Positions 1 through 8,474 of a stretch of DNA of 64,000 nt are shown here, piece after piece (position 1 is the stretch's first letter; every line of letters starts with the position of its first letter). The notes under the pieces were generated by a model that saw nothing but the letters and a program-made list of their open reading frames with translations, did no database searches and was not told the DNA's origin. The translations under genes were made by a program, and so were the position numbers. Source of the stretch: Cohnella zeiphila (GTDB lineage: Bacteria; Bacillota; Bacilli; Paenibacillales; Paenibacillaceae); assembly GCF_014212055.1 (NCBI RefSeq), contig NZ_JACJVO010000001.1, forward strand, positions 1 to 64,000, written 5' to 3'.

Positions 1-18
1 GGTTGACCTAATAATACG

Positions 19-41
19 AAAGCCACCCGGGAGGGTGGCTT
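19..41 (-). terminator. Terminator of tRNA-Arg
   Basis: Read on the minus strand, an 8-9 bp stem built from AAGCCACCC and GGGTGGCTT lies just downstream of the tRNA-Arg gene. It is followed by the T-rich stretch TTTCGTATTATT. Confidence 0.7.
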
Positions 42-60
42 CATGGCGTCGAAGAGAATG

Positions 61-134
61 CGTCCCAGGAGGGATTCGAACCCCCGACCGCACGCTTAGA
101 AGGCGTGTGCTCTATCCAGCTGAGCTACTGGGAC
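61..134 (-). tRNA. tRNA-Arg (anticodon TCT)
   Basis: The minus strand folds as a cloverleaf. The acceptor stem is GTCCCAG/CTGGGAC, the D-arm contains AGCTCAGCTGGATAGAGC, and the anticodon loop is CTTCTAA, giving anticodon TCT (reads AGA). The T-arm contains GGTTCGAATCC. CCA is not encoded. A TATAAT-like -10 lies about 9 bases upstream on the minus strand (143-148). Confidence 0.95.
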
Positions 135-249
135 ACAGCTTGATTATAGTACCACAAAGAAAGGCCGGGACTCAAGATCTTTTCGGAAAAAACATCCGGC
201 GCGCGCAAGAAAAACCGGCTTTCGGATGTGAGGGCGGAGTTCTTTTAAT

Positions 250-289
250 AGAAAGGCGACCGCGCTCTTTGGCCGGTCGCCTTTCTTCA
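250..289 (-). terminator. Terminator of the Gly/Pro/Tyr-rich gene
   Basis: On the minus strand AAAGGCGACCG and CGGTCGCCTTT form a long GC-rich stem, followed by CTATTAAAAG. It sits right at the stop of the 287-595 gene, which supports that gene being real. Confidence 0.7.
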
Positions 290-595
290 GCGCCCGGAAC
301 GGTGCGGTCCTCCGCCGTGGCCATGGAAGCCGGGTTGGAGACCCGGACCCGGGCCGTGGCCGGGAAAACCCGGCGCGTGGCCAGGGAATCCCGGGCCGAA
401 TCCGGGACCGAATCCGGGTCCGACTCCCGGTCCAAAACCAGGTCCGAATCCGGGGCCCGCGCCCGGGAAAAACGGTCCGACCGGAAACGGCAGCACGCCG
501 GGATAAGGATAGGGGTAAGGATACGGGTACGGCGGGTATGGCGAGTACGGAGGGTACGGATAAGGCGGATAAGGGCCGAACGGGCCGACAGCCAT
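287..595 (-). CDS. Gly/Pro/Tyr-rich small protein, spore-coat-like composition
   Basis: This is a 102-residue protein of strong low complexity. Residues ~5-37 are runs of PYP/PYPP, residues ~42-75 are GFGPGFGPG repeats, and the C-terminus is rich in Gly and His (PGFHGHGGGPHRSGR). No signal peptide or folded domain is visible. An AGAGGGGG Shine-Dalgarno sequence lies about 9 bases before the ATG, and a terminator follows the stop, so it is probably expressed. Tyr/Pro/Gly-rich short proteins of this kind are common among Bacillales spore coat and crust proteins; that role is inferred from composition and organism type only. It could also be another cell-surface or disordered protein. Confidence 0.6.
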   Translation of the reverse strand: MAVGPFGPYPPYPYPPYSPYPPYPYPYPYPYPGVLPFPVGPFFPGAGPGFGPGFGPGVGPGFGPGFGPGFPGHAPGFPGHGPGPGLQPGFHGHGGGPHRSGR

Positions 596-692
596 CGGGC
601 AAAACCCCCTCTTCGTGATGATATCAGCCTATGCCCGCATCGATCGGATTGACACTGCGCGGCAAGGAGGGGGAGATCCCTGCTGTTTTGAC

Positions 693-721
693 TTGAATAG
701 GAACGTATGTTCTGATATAAT
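693..721 (+). promoter_or_regulatory. Sigma-A promoter with embedded LexA/SOS-type box
   Basis: TTGAAT (693-698), a 17-base spacer and TATAAT (716-721, with an upstream TGA extended -10) drive the gene at 756. Inside the spacer, 701-712 reads GAACGTATGTTC. This matches the Bacillus LexA (DinR) core GAAC-RNRY-GTTC at every defined position. The outer C/G pair of the consensus is not matched (G...T here). The box placement between -35 and -10 is typical for repression. Confidence 0.6.
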
Positions 722-755
722 GAGGAAAGCAAACCCCATGAACGGAGGAGAACCG

Positions 756-962
756 ATGGATCTGAATCGGTATGTCCGGCGAAGGCCGGTCGAAATCGTA
801 TATGTAGACAGCAAGGGGCGGACGAGCCGGCGGATCGTTTCCGTTTATTCCGTTCGGGACGGCCGCGTTCGGGTTCTGGATTGGAGCTCGAAGTCCCTTC
901 GCACGCTGTCGGCCGGACGGATCATGAAGGCGGTGCCGGTGGCCGGATGGCGCGTGTCGTAA
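756..962 (+). CDS. Small beta-rich protein (WYL/YolD-like), possibly SOS-controlled
   Basis: This 68-residue basic protein has the pattern VEIVYVDSKGRTSRR...VRVLDWSSKSLRTL...IMKAVPV. The alternating strands resemble the Sm-like core of WYL domains and the C-terminal half of YolD-like proteins. The start at 756 follows a GGAGGAG ribosome binding site by about 5 bases; the upstream ATG at 738 lies before that site. Its promoter overlaps a LexA-type box, so induction by DNA damage is plausible. YolD-like proteins are often encoded beside Y-family polymerases; no polymerase is present here. Homology is suggestive, not secure. Confidence 0.6.
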   Translation: MDLNRYVRRRPVEIVYVDSKGRTSRRIVSVYSVRDGRVRVLDWSSKSLRTLSAGRIMKAVPVAGWRVS

Positions 963-985
963 GCCTGGCGGTCCGGTAAATCAAA

Positions 986-1011
986 AAAGAAGCCTCGCGG
1001 GAGGCTTCCTG
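986..1011 (-). terminator. Terminator of tRNA-Gly
   Basis: On the minus strand GGAAGCCTC-CCGC-GAGGCTTC is followed by TTTTTTGAT, immediately downstream of the tRNA-Gly gene. Confidence 0.75.
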
Positions 1012-1031
1012 AATATTGAAGTTGAATGGAT

Positions 1032-1105
1032 TGGAGCGGGTGAAGGGAATCGAACCCTCGCCTCAAGCTTGGGAAGCTGGCGTTCTACCATTGAACTACA
1101 CCCGC
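1032..1105 (-). tRNA. tRNA-Gly (anticodon TCC), CCA encoded
   Basis: The minus strand gives acceptor stem GCGGGTG/CACCCGC with discriminator T and an encoded CCA. The D-arm contains AGTTCAATGGTAGAAC, the anticodon loop is CTTCCCA (TCC, reads GGA), and the T-arm contains GGTTCGATTCC. Confidence 0.95.
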
Positions 1106-1124
1106 ATGCAGCGAAGCATAAAGA

Positions 1125-1153
1125 ATCATAGCATGTCAGAAAAGTAAAATCAA
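1125..1153 (-). promoter_or_regulatory. Sigma-A promoter of tRNA-Gly
   Basis: On the minus strand TTGATT (1148-1153), a 17-base spacer and TATGAT (1125-1130) with an extended TGC lie about 20 bases before the tRNA 5' end. Confidence 0.7.
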
Positions 1154-1303
1154 CCGGTTTTCCTGCTTTCCTCCGCCGATTCTCCCGCATGTCGGAATGC
1201 CGAGCGCATCTGCCCGTCCTTTACCACTTTGGACAAGGTTCATGGTATAATGCGGGTGAATCGGCAACCGCAGCCTTGCGGCCGACAGGAAGGGGTTCGC
1301 TGG

Positions 1304-2221
1304 ATGCAGGATTCCACGAAAGATAATTTGGTCTTGTTCCCCAAGACATTGGATTACTACCAGATCCAGCTGACCCGGATGCTGGAGACGGAGCGCTACG
1401 GCGAAGCCAAAGCACTTCTCGCTTTCCTGCTGCAGTGCGGGGGAGAGGCGGAACGGCATCATACCGAATGGCAGGCGCTGCTCGGCTGGCTGGACGCCGC
1501 TTTTCCCGGCCTGGAGGCGGGCGGCTTCTCGGAAGGCGTCCTGGACGAAGACGAAGAAGAGAGCGCCGAAGATCTGCTCCGCCAGCGTCTGAACGACAGA
1601 TTGGGACAGGATGCCGCCTTCGTTCCCAACCTGCTCTCGAAGCTGGACGAGACGGACGACCCCGAACAGCAGCTTCTCGCACTCGGACAATTGATCTACC
1701 TGGATCACCCGGAAGTGGAGGCGCGGATCCGGCGCTGGCTGACGGAAGGCGAGCGGCATCCGGCCGTTCAGTTTCGGGCGCTGCAAGTGCTGCGGAAGCA
1801 AGGGGCGGAAGGACCGGTCGCCTTCCTGCGCGACGGCGAGCTTCTGACGGCCGAGGCGGAGACGACGCCCGAGAGCTTCGACGATTTTCCGACTTCCGTG
1901 AAGCAGGTGCTGGAACGGGTTCGCCAGGCGGCGGAAGTGTCCGATCCGACGCTGTCCTACTTCGCCGAGGAGCTGTGGAAGGAATGCGCGCAAGCCGCTT
2001 ACGGCACGGCCGTCTATCGCCGCATGACCGAGGACGACGACAGCTCGACCGACATTTGGGCGGGCGCGCTTCACCAGTTTCTGACCGAGAAGCTTCACGG
2101 TCCTCAGTCGGACGATTGGGTCCGGGACCAGTACGGCATAACGGGAGACTTGCGTTTCCGCTACGAGCAGTCGCTTCGCTGGCTTCGGCAGTACGCGGGC
2201 GAGCTTCGCCCGGAAGACTGA
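1304..2221 (+). CDS. ysoA: YsoA-like helical repeat protein
   Basis: The product is 305 residues, acidic and predicted largely helical, with Leu/Ala-rich repeats resembling TPR/HEAT arrangements (for example GEAKALLAFLLQCGG and AVQFRALQVLRKQG). A start at 1304 is chosen because AGGAAGGGG lies 8 bases upstream; the open frame extends further 5' without a ribosome binding site. A TATAAT at 1246-1251 with an extended TGG is a likely -10. Position directly upstream of tig matches B. subtilis ysoA, a TPR-type protein of unknown function. The name rests on synteny and general architecture. Confidence 0.65.
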   Translation: MQDSTKDNLVLFPKTLDYYQIQLTRMLETERYGEAKALLAFLLQCGGEAERHHTEWQALLGWLDAAFPGLEAGGFSEGVLDEDEEESAEDLLRQRLNDRLGQDAAFVPNLLSKLDETDDPEQQLLALGQLIYLDHPEVEARIRRWLTEGERHPAVQFRALQVLRKQGAEGPVAFLRDGELLTAEAETTPESFDDFPTSVKQVLERVRQAAEVSDPTLSYFAEELWKECAQAAYGTAVYRRMTEDDDSSTDIWAGALHQFLTEKLHGPQSDDWVRDQYGITGDLRFRYEQSLRWLRQYAGELRPED

Positions 2222-2234
2222 CGGGGCGAAACTC

Positions 2235-2263
2235 TTGAAATGAAGGCTAGTCTTGTTTATAAT
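2235..2263 (+). promoter_or_regulatory. Sigma-A promoter of tig
   Basis: TTGAAA (2235-2240), 17-base spacer, TATAAT (2258-2263), about 60 bases before the tig start. Confidence 0.8.
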
Positions 2264-2325
2264 GGAATGGTTTATGTTAAGCGGCCGGACAAGATGCGGC
2301 AAGCTGCTTCGGAGGGGAATTGCTC

Positions 2326-3621
2326 ATGTTAAAAGCGAATTGGGAAAAGATAGAAAAGAACGTCGGCCTCCTCGAGGTCGAGATTGAAGAACAGCAAGTA
2401 TCGGAAGCTCTGGACAAGGCGTTCCGCAAAGTCGTTCAGAAAGTGAACGTGCCTGGATTCCGCAAGGGCAAAGTTCCGCGCAAAATTTTCGAGGCCCGTT
2501 TCGGCATCGAGAGCCTGTACCAGGATGCGATCGATATCCTGCTGCCGGGAGCCTACAGCGACGCCGTCGAACAAGCCGGCATCACGCCTGTCGACCGTCC
2601 GGACGTGGACGTCGAGCAGTTCGCCAAAGGCCAGACGTTCAAGTTCAAGGCCAAAGTGACCGTCAAGCCGGAAGTGAAGCTGGGCGACTATAAGGGCCTG
2701 GAAGTTCCGGCCGCAGACGCGGAAGTGACAGACGAAGAAGTGAACGCCGAGCTGGAGCGTCTTCAGCAGCGCCACGCCGAGCTGGTCGTCGTGGATGAAG
2801 GCCCGGCGCAGCAGGGCGACATCACGATCATCGACTTCGAAGGCTTCCTGGACGGCGAGCCGTTCGAAGGCGGCAAAGCCGAGCGATATTCGCTCGAGCT
2901 GGGCTCCGGCTCGTTCATCCCCGGCTTCGAAGATCAGGTCGTCGGCCTGAACATCGCCGAAGAGAAGGACATCCATGTCACGTTCCCGGAGAACTACCAA
3001 GCGGAGAACCTTGCCGGCAAGCCGGTTGTCTTTAAGGTGAAGCTCCACGAGATCAAACGCAAGAATCTGCCGGAGCTCGACGACGAGTTCGCGAAGGACG
3101 TCAGCGAATTCGAGACGCTCGAAGAATACAAAGACGATTTGAAGGCCAAGCTGAAAGAGCGCAAGGAGAAAGATGCCGAAGCGGCCCGCGAGACGGCGGT
3201 GATCGATCAGGCCGCCGCGAACGCCGAAGTCGAGATCCCGGAAGTAATGGTCGAGAGCGAGGTCGACAACATGCTTCGCGATTTCGAGAATCGCCTGAGC
3301 TCGCAAGGAATGAATCTGGAGCTGTATTACCAGTTCAGCGGCCAGAACGAAGAAGCGCTGAAGGACCAGATGCGCGCCGATGCCGAGAAGCGCGTCCGCA
3401 ACAACCTGGTGCTCGAAGCGGTCGCCCAGGCCGAGAACCTGGAAGTAACCGACGAGGATCTGGACGAAGAGCTCGCCAATCTGGCGAAGATCTACAACCG
3501 CAAAGCCGACGAGCTTCGCGCGATCTTCACCTCGAACGGATACCTGAGCACGCTGACGGCCGATCTCAAGGTTCGCAAAGCGGTCAAGTTCATCGTGGAG
3601 CAAAGCAAAACCGCCGCGTAA
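2326..3621 (+). CDS. tig: Trigger factor, ribosome-bound chaperone/prolyl isomerase
   Basis: The protein has 431 residues, the usual length. The N-terminal ribosome-binding domain includes the signature GFRKGKVPRKIFE (residues ~44-56). The middle FKBP-type PPIase domain spans ~160-245 (DFEGFLDGEPFEGG, LGSGSFIPGFEDQVVG). The C-terminal helical substrate-binding domain follows. It binds near the ribosome exit tunnel and holds nascent chains. ATG 2326 is preferred over TTG 2320 because GGAGGGG ends 8 bases before it. It has its own promoter and terminator, so it is probably monocistronic. Confidence 0.97.
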   Translation: MLKANWEKIEKNVGLLEVEIEEQQVSEALDKAFRKVVQKVNVPGFRKGKVPRKIFEARFGIESLYQDAIDILLPGAYSDAVEQAGITPVDRPDVDVEQFAKGQTFKFKAKVTVKPEVKLGDYKGLEVPAADAEVTDEEVNAELERLQQRHAELVVVDEGPAQQGDITIIDFEGFLDGEPFEGGKAERYSLELGSGSFIPGFEDQVVGLNIAEEKDIHVTFPENYQAENLAGKPVVFKVKLHEIKRKNLPELDDEFAKDVSEFETLEEYKDDLKAKLKERKEKDAEAARETAVIDQAAANAEVEIPEVMVESEVDNMLRDFENRLSSQGMNLELYYQFSGQNEEALKDQMRADAEKRVRNNLVLEAVAQAENLEVTDEDLDEELANLAKIYNRKADELRAIFTSNGYLSTLTADLKVRKAVKFIVEQSKTAA

Positions 3622-3646
3622 CCCCATTACGCAGTACCGACATAAC

Positions 3647-3680
3647 GAAAAGGCACGTGCTTGCTGCGTGCCTTCTTTTT
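3647..3680 (+). terminator. Terminator of tig
   Basis: AAGGCACG and CGTGCCTT form a stem around TGCTTGCTG, followed by CTTTTTC. Confidence 0.8.
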
Positions 3681-3745
3681 CACCCTACATATCAGCCTCG
3701 AAGATCCGCCTCCAAGGAAGCCGCATTCGCGGAGAACCCGTCAAC

Positions 3746-3774
3746 ATGACATTGCGGTTTGAACGTGTTAGAAT
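3746..3774 (+). promoter_or_regulatory. Probable promoter of clpP
   Basis: ATGACA (3746-3751), 17-base spacer, TAGAAT (3769-3774), about 58 bases before clpP. No CtsR-type tandem GGTCAAA heptads were seen in this region. Confidence 0.5.
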
Positions 3775-3831
3775 ATTACCGATGCTCGAAGTCCTAAGCA
3801 AAATCCATCAAAGAAAAGAGGTTGGATCTCA

Positions 3832-4422
3832 ATGAACTTGGTACCGATCGTCGTCGAACAGACGAATCGAGGGGAACGCTCGTACGATATCTACTCCCGT
3901 CTGCTCAAGGACCGGATCATCTTTCTCGGCAGCGCCATTGATGACGATGTTGCCAATTCCATCATCGCCCAACTGCTTTTCTTGGCCGCGGATGATCCGG
4001 AGAAAGACATCAGCCTGTACATTAACTCGCCCGGCGGTTCAGTAACGGCCGGAATGGGAATATATGATACCATGCAGTTTATCAAGCCGGACGTCAGCAC
4101 GATCTGCGTCGGCATGGCTGCAAGCATGGGGTCGTTGCTCTTGACCGCAGGCGCGAAGGGCAAGCGGTTCGCGTTGCCGAACAGCGAAATCATGATTCAC
4201 CAGCCGCTTGGCGGCGTCAGAGGACAGGCGGCAGACATCAAGATTCACGCCGACTGGATCTTGAAGACCAAAGAGAAGCTTAACAAGATCTATGTGGAGC
4301 GTACCGGCCAGTCTTATGAGAAGATCGAGCGCGATACCGACCGCGACAATTTCATGAGCGCGGAAGACGCGTGCGCTTACGGGCTGGTCGACAAGGTGAT
4401 CGCCTCTCCCATCAACGGTTAA
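3832..4422 (+). CDS. clpP: ATP-dependent Clp protease proteolytic subunit
   Basis: This 196-residue serine peptidase forms the two-ring chamber that degrades substrates fed by ClpX or other Clp ATPases. The catalytic triad is visible: Ser98 in GMAASMGS, His123 in IMIHQPLGG and Asp172 in [11 protein letters not shown]. The oxyanion-region INSPGGSV lies near residue 64. It is followed after 12 bases by clpX, so the two are almost certainly co-transcribed. That arrangement differs from B. subtilis, where clpP lies elsewhere in the genome. Confidence 0.98.
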   Translation: MNLVPIVVEQTNRGERSYDIYSRLLKDRIIFLGSAIDDDVANSIIAQLLFLAADDPEKDISLYINSPGGSVTAGMGIYDTMQFIKPDVSTICVGMAASMGSLLLTAGAKGKRFALPNSEIMIHQPLGGVRGQAADIKIHADWILKTKEKLNKIYVERTGQSYEKIERDTDRDNFMSAEDACAYGLVDKVIASPING

Positions 4423-4434
4423 AGGAGTGATTCC

Positions 4435-5691
<1,257 letters not shown>

Positions 5692-5770
5692 GAAGGACTT
5701 CGGCAGCATGCCGGAGCCGGCTGAACCGCTTTCGGCGCGATGCCGACCGCTGGTTGCGGCGAATGGCCTG

Positions 5771-5856
5771 GGGCGACTCGGAGCTTCGCGTCGCCCTCGG
5801 ATATTCGCTTAAGACTGCCGGTTCCACCCCGCTTCCTCGCAGAAGCCGGGTGGGAC
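5771..5856 (+). other. Two hairpins between clpX and ispG
   Basis: Hairpin one pairs GGGCGAC (5771-5777) with GTCGCCC (5790-5796). Hairpin two pairs 5821-5835 with 5842-5856, a stem of about 14 pairs with one C-C mismatch and one G-T pair. Neither is followed by a T-run on the plus strand. They may be RNA-processing or stability elements, or remnants of a repeat; function unknown. Confidence 0.45.
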
Positions 5857-5883
5857 TTGGCATATATGGGGAGAATGCAGACT

Positions 5884-6981
5884 ATGTATTTGCGCACGGA
5901 TACCGTTCCGGTCCGGGTGGGGAACCTGACGATCGGCGGGAACAATCAAGTGTTGCTGCAGAGCATGTGCACGACGAAGACGGCGGATGTCGCCGCTACC
6001 GTCGCCGAGATCAAACGCTTGGAAGAAGCGGGCTGCCAGCTTGTCCGGGTCACGGTGAACAACAAGGAAGCGGCGGAAGCGATCAAGGCGATCAAGCGCG
6101 AGATCAAGATTCCGCTGGTGGCGGACATTCATTTCGACTACCGGCTGGCGCTGATGGCGATTGAGAACGGCATCGACAAGGTGCGGATCAATCCGGGCAA
6201 CATCGGCCGCCGCGAGAAAGTCGAAGCGGTCGTCAAGGCGTGCAAGGAGAGAGGCATTCCGATCCGGATCGGCGTCAATGCCGGTTCGCTGGAGAATCAT
6301 CTGCTCGAGAAATACGGCTATCCGACGGCGGATGCCATGGTCGAGAGCGCTCTTTTTCATATCGGCATTTTGGAAGAACTCGATTTTCACGATATTATCG
6401 TCTCTCTTAAGGCTTCCGACGTGCCGATGGCCATCGCGGCCTATTCGAAAGCGGCCGAAGTCATCAGATACCCGCTTCACCTCGGCATTACGGAAGCGGG
6501 GACGCTGTTCTCCGGCACGATCAAGAGCGCCGCGGGGCTCGGCGTGCTCCTCAACATGGGAATCGGCAACACGATGCGCATCTCGCTCAGCGCCGACCCG
6601 GTCGAAGAGATTAAGGCGGCCCGCGAGCTGCTGAAGACGTTCGGACTGATCACGGACGCTCCGACGCTGATTTCCTGCCCGACCTGCGGACGGTTGGACA
6701 TCGACTTGTTCGCGGTGGCGAACGAGGTCGAAGATTATTTGTCCAAGCTGAAGGTGCCGATCAAAGTATCGGTTCTTGGCTGCGCGGTGAACGGACCGGG
6801 CGAAGCGCGGGAGGCGGATATCGGCATCGCGGGCGCGCGCGGCGAAGGAATGCTGTTCCGTTACGGCGAGATCGTCCGCAAGATTCCGGAGGCGGAGCTC
6901 TTATCCGAGTTAAAGAAAGAGATCGACGAGATCGTCAAAGTGTATAACGAGACGGGCGTCATTCCGGGCCGCAAGCACTGA
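5884..6981 (+). CDS. ispG: 4-hydroxy-3-methylbut-2-en-1-yl diphosphate synthase
   Basis: This 365-residue MEP-pathway enzyme converts methylerythritol cyclodiphosphate to HMBPP. The N-terminal TIM barrel carries [16 protein letters not shown] and VADIHFDYR. The C-terminal iron-sulfur part carries SCPTCGR and GCAVNGPGE, which supply the cluster cysteines. The open frame runs upstream to 5740, but ATG 5884 has GGGGAG 10 bases upstream, better spaced than for ATG 5875. Strong hairpins lie in the 5' region. It sits between the clp genes and a tetR unit with no functional link evident. Confidence 0.95.
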   Translation: MYLRTDTVPVRVGNLTIGGNNQVLLQSMCTTKTADVAATVAEIKRLEEAGCQLVRVTVNNKEAAEAIKAIKREIKIPLVADIHFDYRLALMAIENGIDKVRINPGNIGRREKVEAVVKACKERGIPIRIGVNAGSLENHLLEKYGYPTADAMVESALFHIGILEELDFHDIIVSLKASDVPMAIAAYSKAAEVIRYPLHLGITEAGTLFSGTIKSAAGLGVLLNMGIGNTMRISLSADPVEEIKAARELLKTFGLITDAPTLISCPTCGRLDIDLFAVANEVEDYLSKLKVPIKVSVLGCAVNGPGEAREADIGIAGARGEGMLFRYGEIVRKIPEAELLSELKKEIDEIVKVYNETGVIPGRKH

Positions 6982-7058
6982 GCGATCGCTTTGCGGCGAA
7001 ACGTTCGCCGATTTCGGCGGAACGAATGGAACCGGGTACCATCGATACGGATTCGGAT

Positions 7059-7086
7059 CAGGCACCCTTTGCGGGTGCCTTTTTAC
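7059..7086 (+). terminator. Terminator of ispG
   Basis: AGGCACCC and GGGTGCCT enclose TTTGC, followed by TTTTTAC. Confidence 0.85.
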
Positions 7087-7128
7087 ATGGGCAGCCACGG
7101 TGCGGTAACGATTTTTTTTAAATACATA

Positions 7129-7157
7129 TTTACAAACCGACCATCGGTCTGTTATTG
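7129..7157 (+). promoter_or_regulatory. Promoter and palindromic operator of the tetR unit
   Basis: TTTACA (7129-7134), 17-base spacer, TTATTG (7152-7157). The spacer is filled by the palindrome AACcGACC-ATC-GGTCtGTT (7135-7153), with GACC/GGTC arms typical of TetR-family operators. This suggests negative autoregulation of the downstream regulator. Confidence 0.6.
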
Positions 7158-7193
7158 TGATGATACCAAAACGTTCCAAGAAAGAGGGGTACG

Positions 7194-7832
7194 ATGAAGC
7201 GCGAACTCAAGCGGGAACAGACACTGCGCAAGTTGATCGAGGCAAGCCGGGATTTGATCCGGGAGAAAGGCTGCATCCAGACGACGATGAGCGATATTAT
7301 GGAGCGGTCCGGACTGTCCAAAGGAGCGATCTTTCATTATGTGAAAGGAAAAGACGAACTGTTCGGGCTGGTCCTGCAGTCTCGTACGGAGGAGACGGAC
7401 CGGCTATTCAAGGAAGCGGTGAACCGGCGCCCCGATTTCCAGGGGCCGATGCGCGCGATCGCATCCGGCTTCCCGGAATTGTCCGATCCGCAAGACGTAT
7501 CGAACCGGATCTTCCGCTATTTGCTCGGCAGAAGCGAAGAGCCCGGCGTCGGCGAAATCCTGGCGCGATACTACGAGGATTCCGTTCGGAAGTCGGCGGT
7601 ATGGATCGAGCAAGGACAACGCCACGGCGTCATTCCCGAAGCCGTGGACGCGAACAAGACGGGGGAAATGTTCGTCTTGCTCTCCCTCGGCATGCGATTG
7701 CGAAGCGGCATCGAGGGCGTTCCGAATTCGGTGACGGCGGAAGACATGGCCGAATGGATCGCAGGAACGCTTCATTCTCAGCCGGGAACGGCGAGTTCAT
7801 GGCCTGAAGAAGAAGGAGGAAACCATCGATGA
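7194..7832 (+). CDS. TetR-family transcriptional regulator
   Basis: The product has 212 residues. The N-terminal TetR helix-turn-helix covers residues ~10-55 (TLRKLIEASRDLIREKG, TTMSDIMERSGLSKGAIFHY, VKGKDELF). The C-terminal ligand-binding domain is divergent, as usual. AGAGGGG lies 5-6 bases before the ATG. The stop overlaps the start of the next gene (ATGA), so the two are translationally coupled. It probably represses its own promoter through the palindrome in the -35/-10 spacer. The inducer is unknown. Confidence 0.9.
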   Translation: MKRELKREQTLRKLIEASRDLIREKGCIQTTMSDIMERSGLSKGAIFHYVKGKDELFGLVLQSRTEETDRLFKEAVNRRPDFQGPMRAIASGFPELSDPQDVSNRIFRYLLGRSEEPGVGEILARYYEDSVRKSAVWIEQGQRHGVIPEAVDANKTGEMFVLLSLGMRLRSGIEGVPNSVTAEDMAEWIAGTLHSQPGTASSWPEEEGGNHR

Positions 7833-8296
7833 ACGGATATTTAATGCTGCATTTGCTGGGCGCGATCTTGTTCGTCGGCAATATCGTGACGGCGGCGTTC
7901 TGGAAAACGACCGCGGATCGCACCGCCAATCCGGCGGTCATTCTTCAGGCGGCAAGGAACGTCATGCGGGCCGACTGGGTATTCACCGTGCCGGGACTGG
8001 CGCTTCTGATCGTCTCGGGGTCGCTGATGGCCGCCAATGCCGGTTACTCGCTAAGCGGCTTGAACTGGCTGACGCTGTCGCTCGCGCTCTTCGCCGTTAC
8101 CGCGATCATTTGGCTGGCGGCCCTCATCCCGCTTCAGAGGAAGATGATCCGCCAAGGCGAAGAAGCCGTACGGCTGGGAGTCCCGACGGCAGCTTATCGC
8201 CGCTCTTCGTTGAACTGGGCGATTTTCGGAACGCTGGCGACGCTTCTTCCCCTTATCATCCTGTATCTGATGATCGCGAAATCGAATATCGGGTGA
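7829..8296 (+). CDS. DUF2269-like four-helix integral membrane protein
   Basis: The 155-residue product has four hydrophobic segments (about residues 3-24, 47-67, 76-101 and 128-150) and a short cytoplasmic loop containing PLQRKMIRQGEE. The pattern YLMLHLLGAILFVGN...TAAFW at the N-terminus matches the DUF2269 family of predicted membrane proteins. It overlaps the tetR gene by 4 bases and should be controlled by it. The biochemical role is not known. A membrane-stress or efflux-associated role would be a guess. Confidence 0.75.
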   Translation: MNGYLMLHLLGAILFVGNIVTAAFWKTTADRTANPAVILQAARNVMRADWVFTVPGLALLIVSGSLMAANAGYSLSGLNWLTLSLALFAVTAIIWLAALIPLQRKMIRQGEEAVRLGVPTAAYRRSSLNWAIFGTLATLLPLIILYLMIAKSNIG

Positions 8297-8382
8297 GGGC
8301 TTCTGAACGCGAGCGCAATTCTCTCTCCCATCATGACTATATCCTCCGGGATTCGGGCAAACTACCAAGTAAATGTCCGGAT

Positions 8383-8402
8383 GCCGGATTTTTTGCGCCG
8401 TC
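8383..8402 (+). terminator. Weak terminator before lonB
   Basis: A short TCCGG-ATG-CCGGA stem is followed by TTTTTTG. The stem is only about 5 bp, so termination efficiency is uncertain. Confidence 0.35.
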
Positions 8403-8474
8403 CGGGCTTGCGCCTTCAGAGGTTCGGCTTTCCCCGGCATTGGAGGACGCAAGGTACGGAAAGGATGGGATAGG

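Noticed and set aside
287..595. Possible CRISPR or satellite array in the repeated GC-rich stretch
   Set aside because: Repeats are short, in frame and codon-periodic; there are no spacers of constant length.
2329..3627. 432-codon frame antisense to tig
   Set aside because: Shadow of a strongly biased coding region; no start signal or recognisable motif.
3681..3831. CtsR operator upstream of clpP
   Set aside because: No tandem GGTCAAA-like heptads could be found, nor near lonA.
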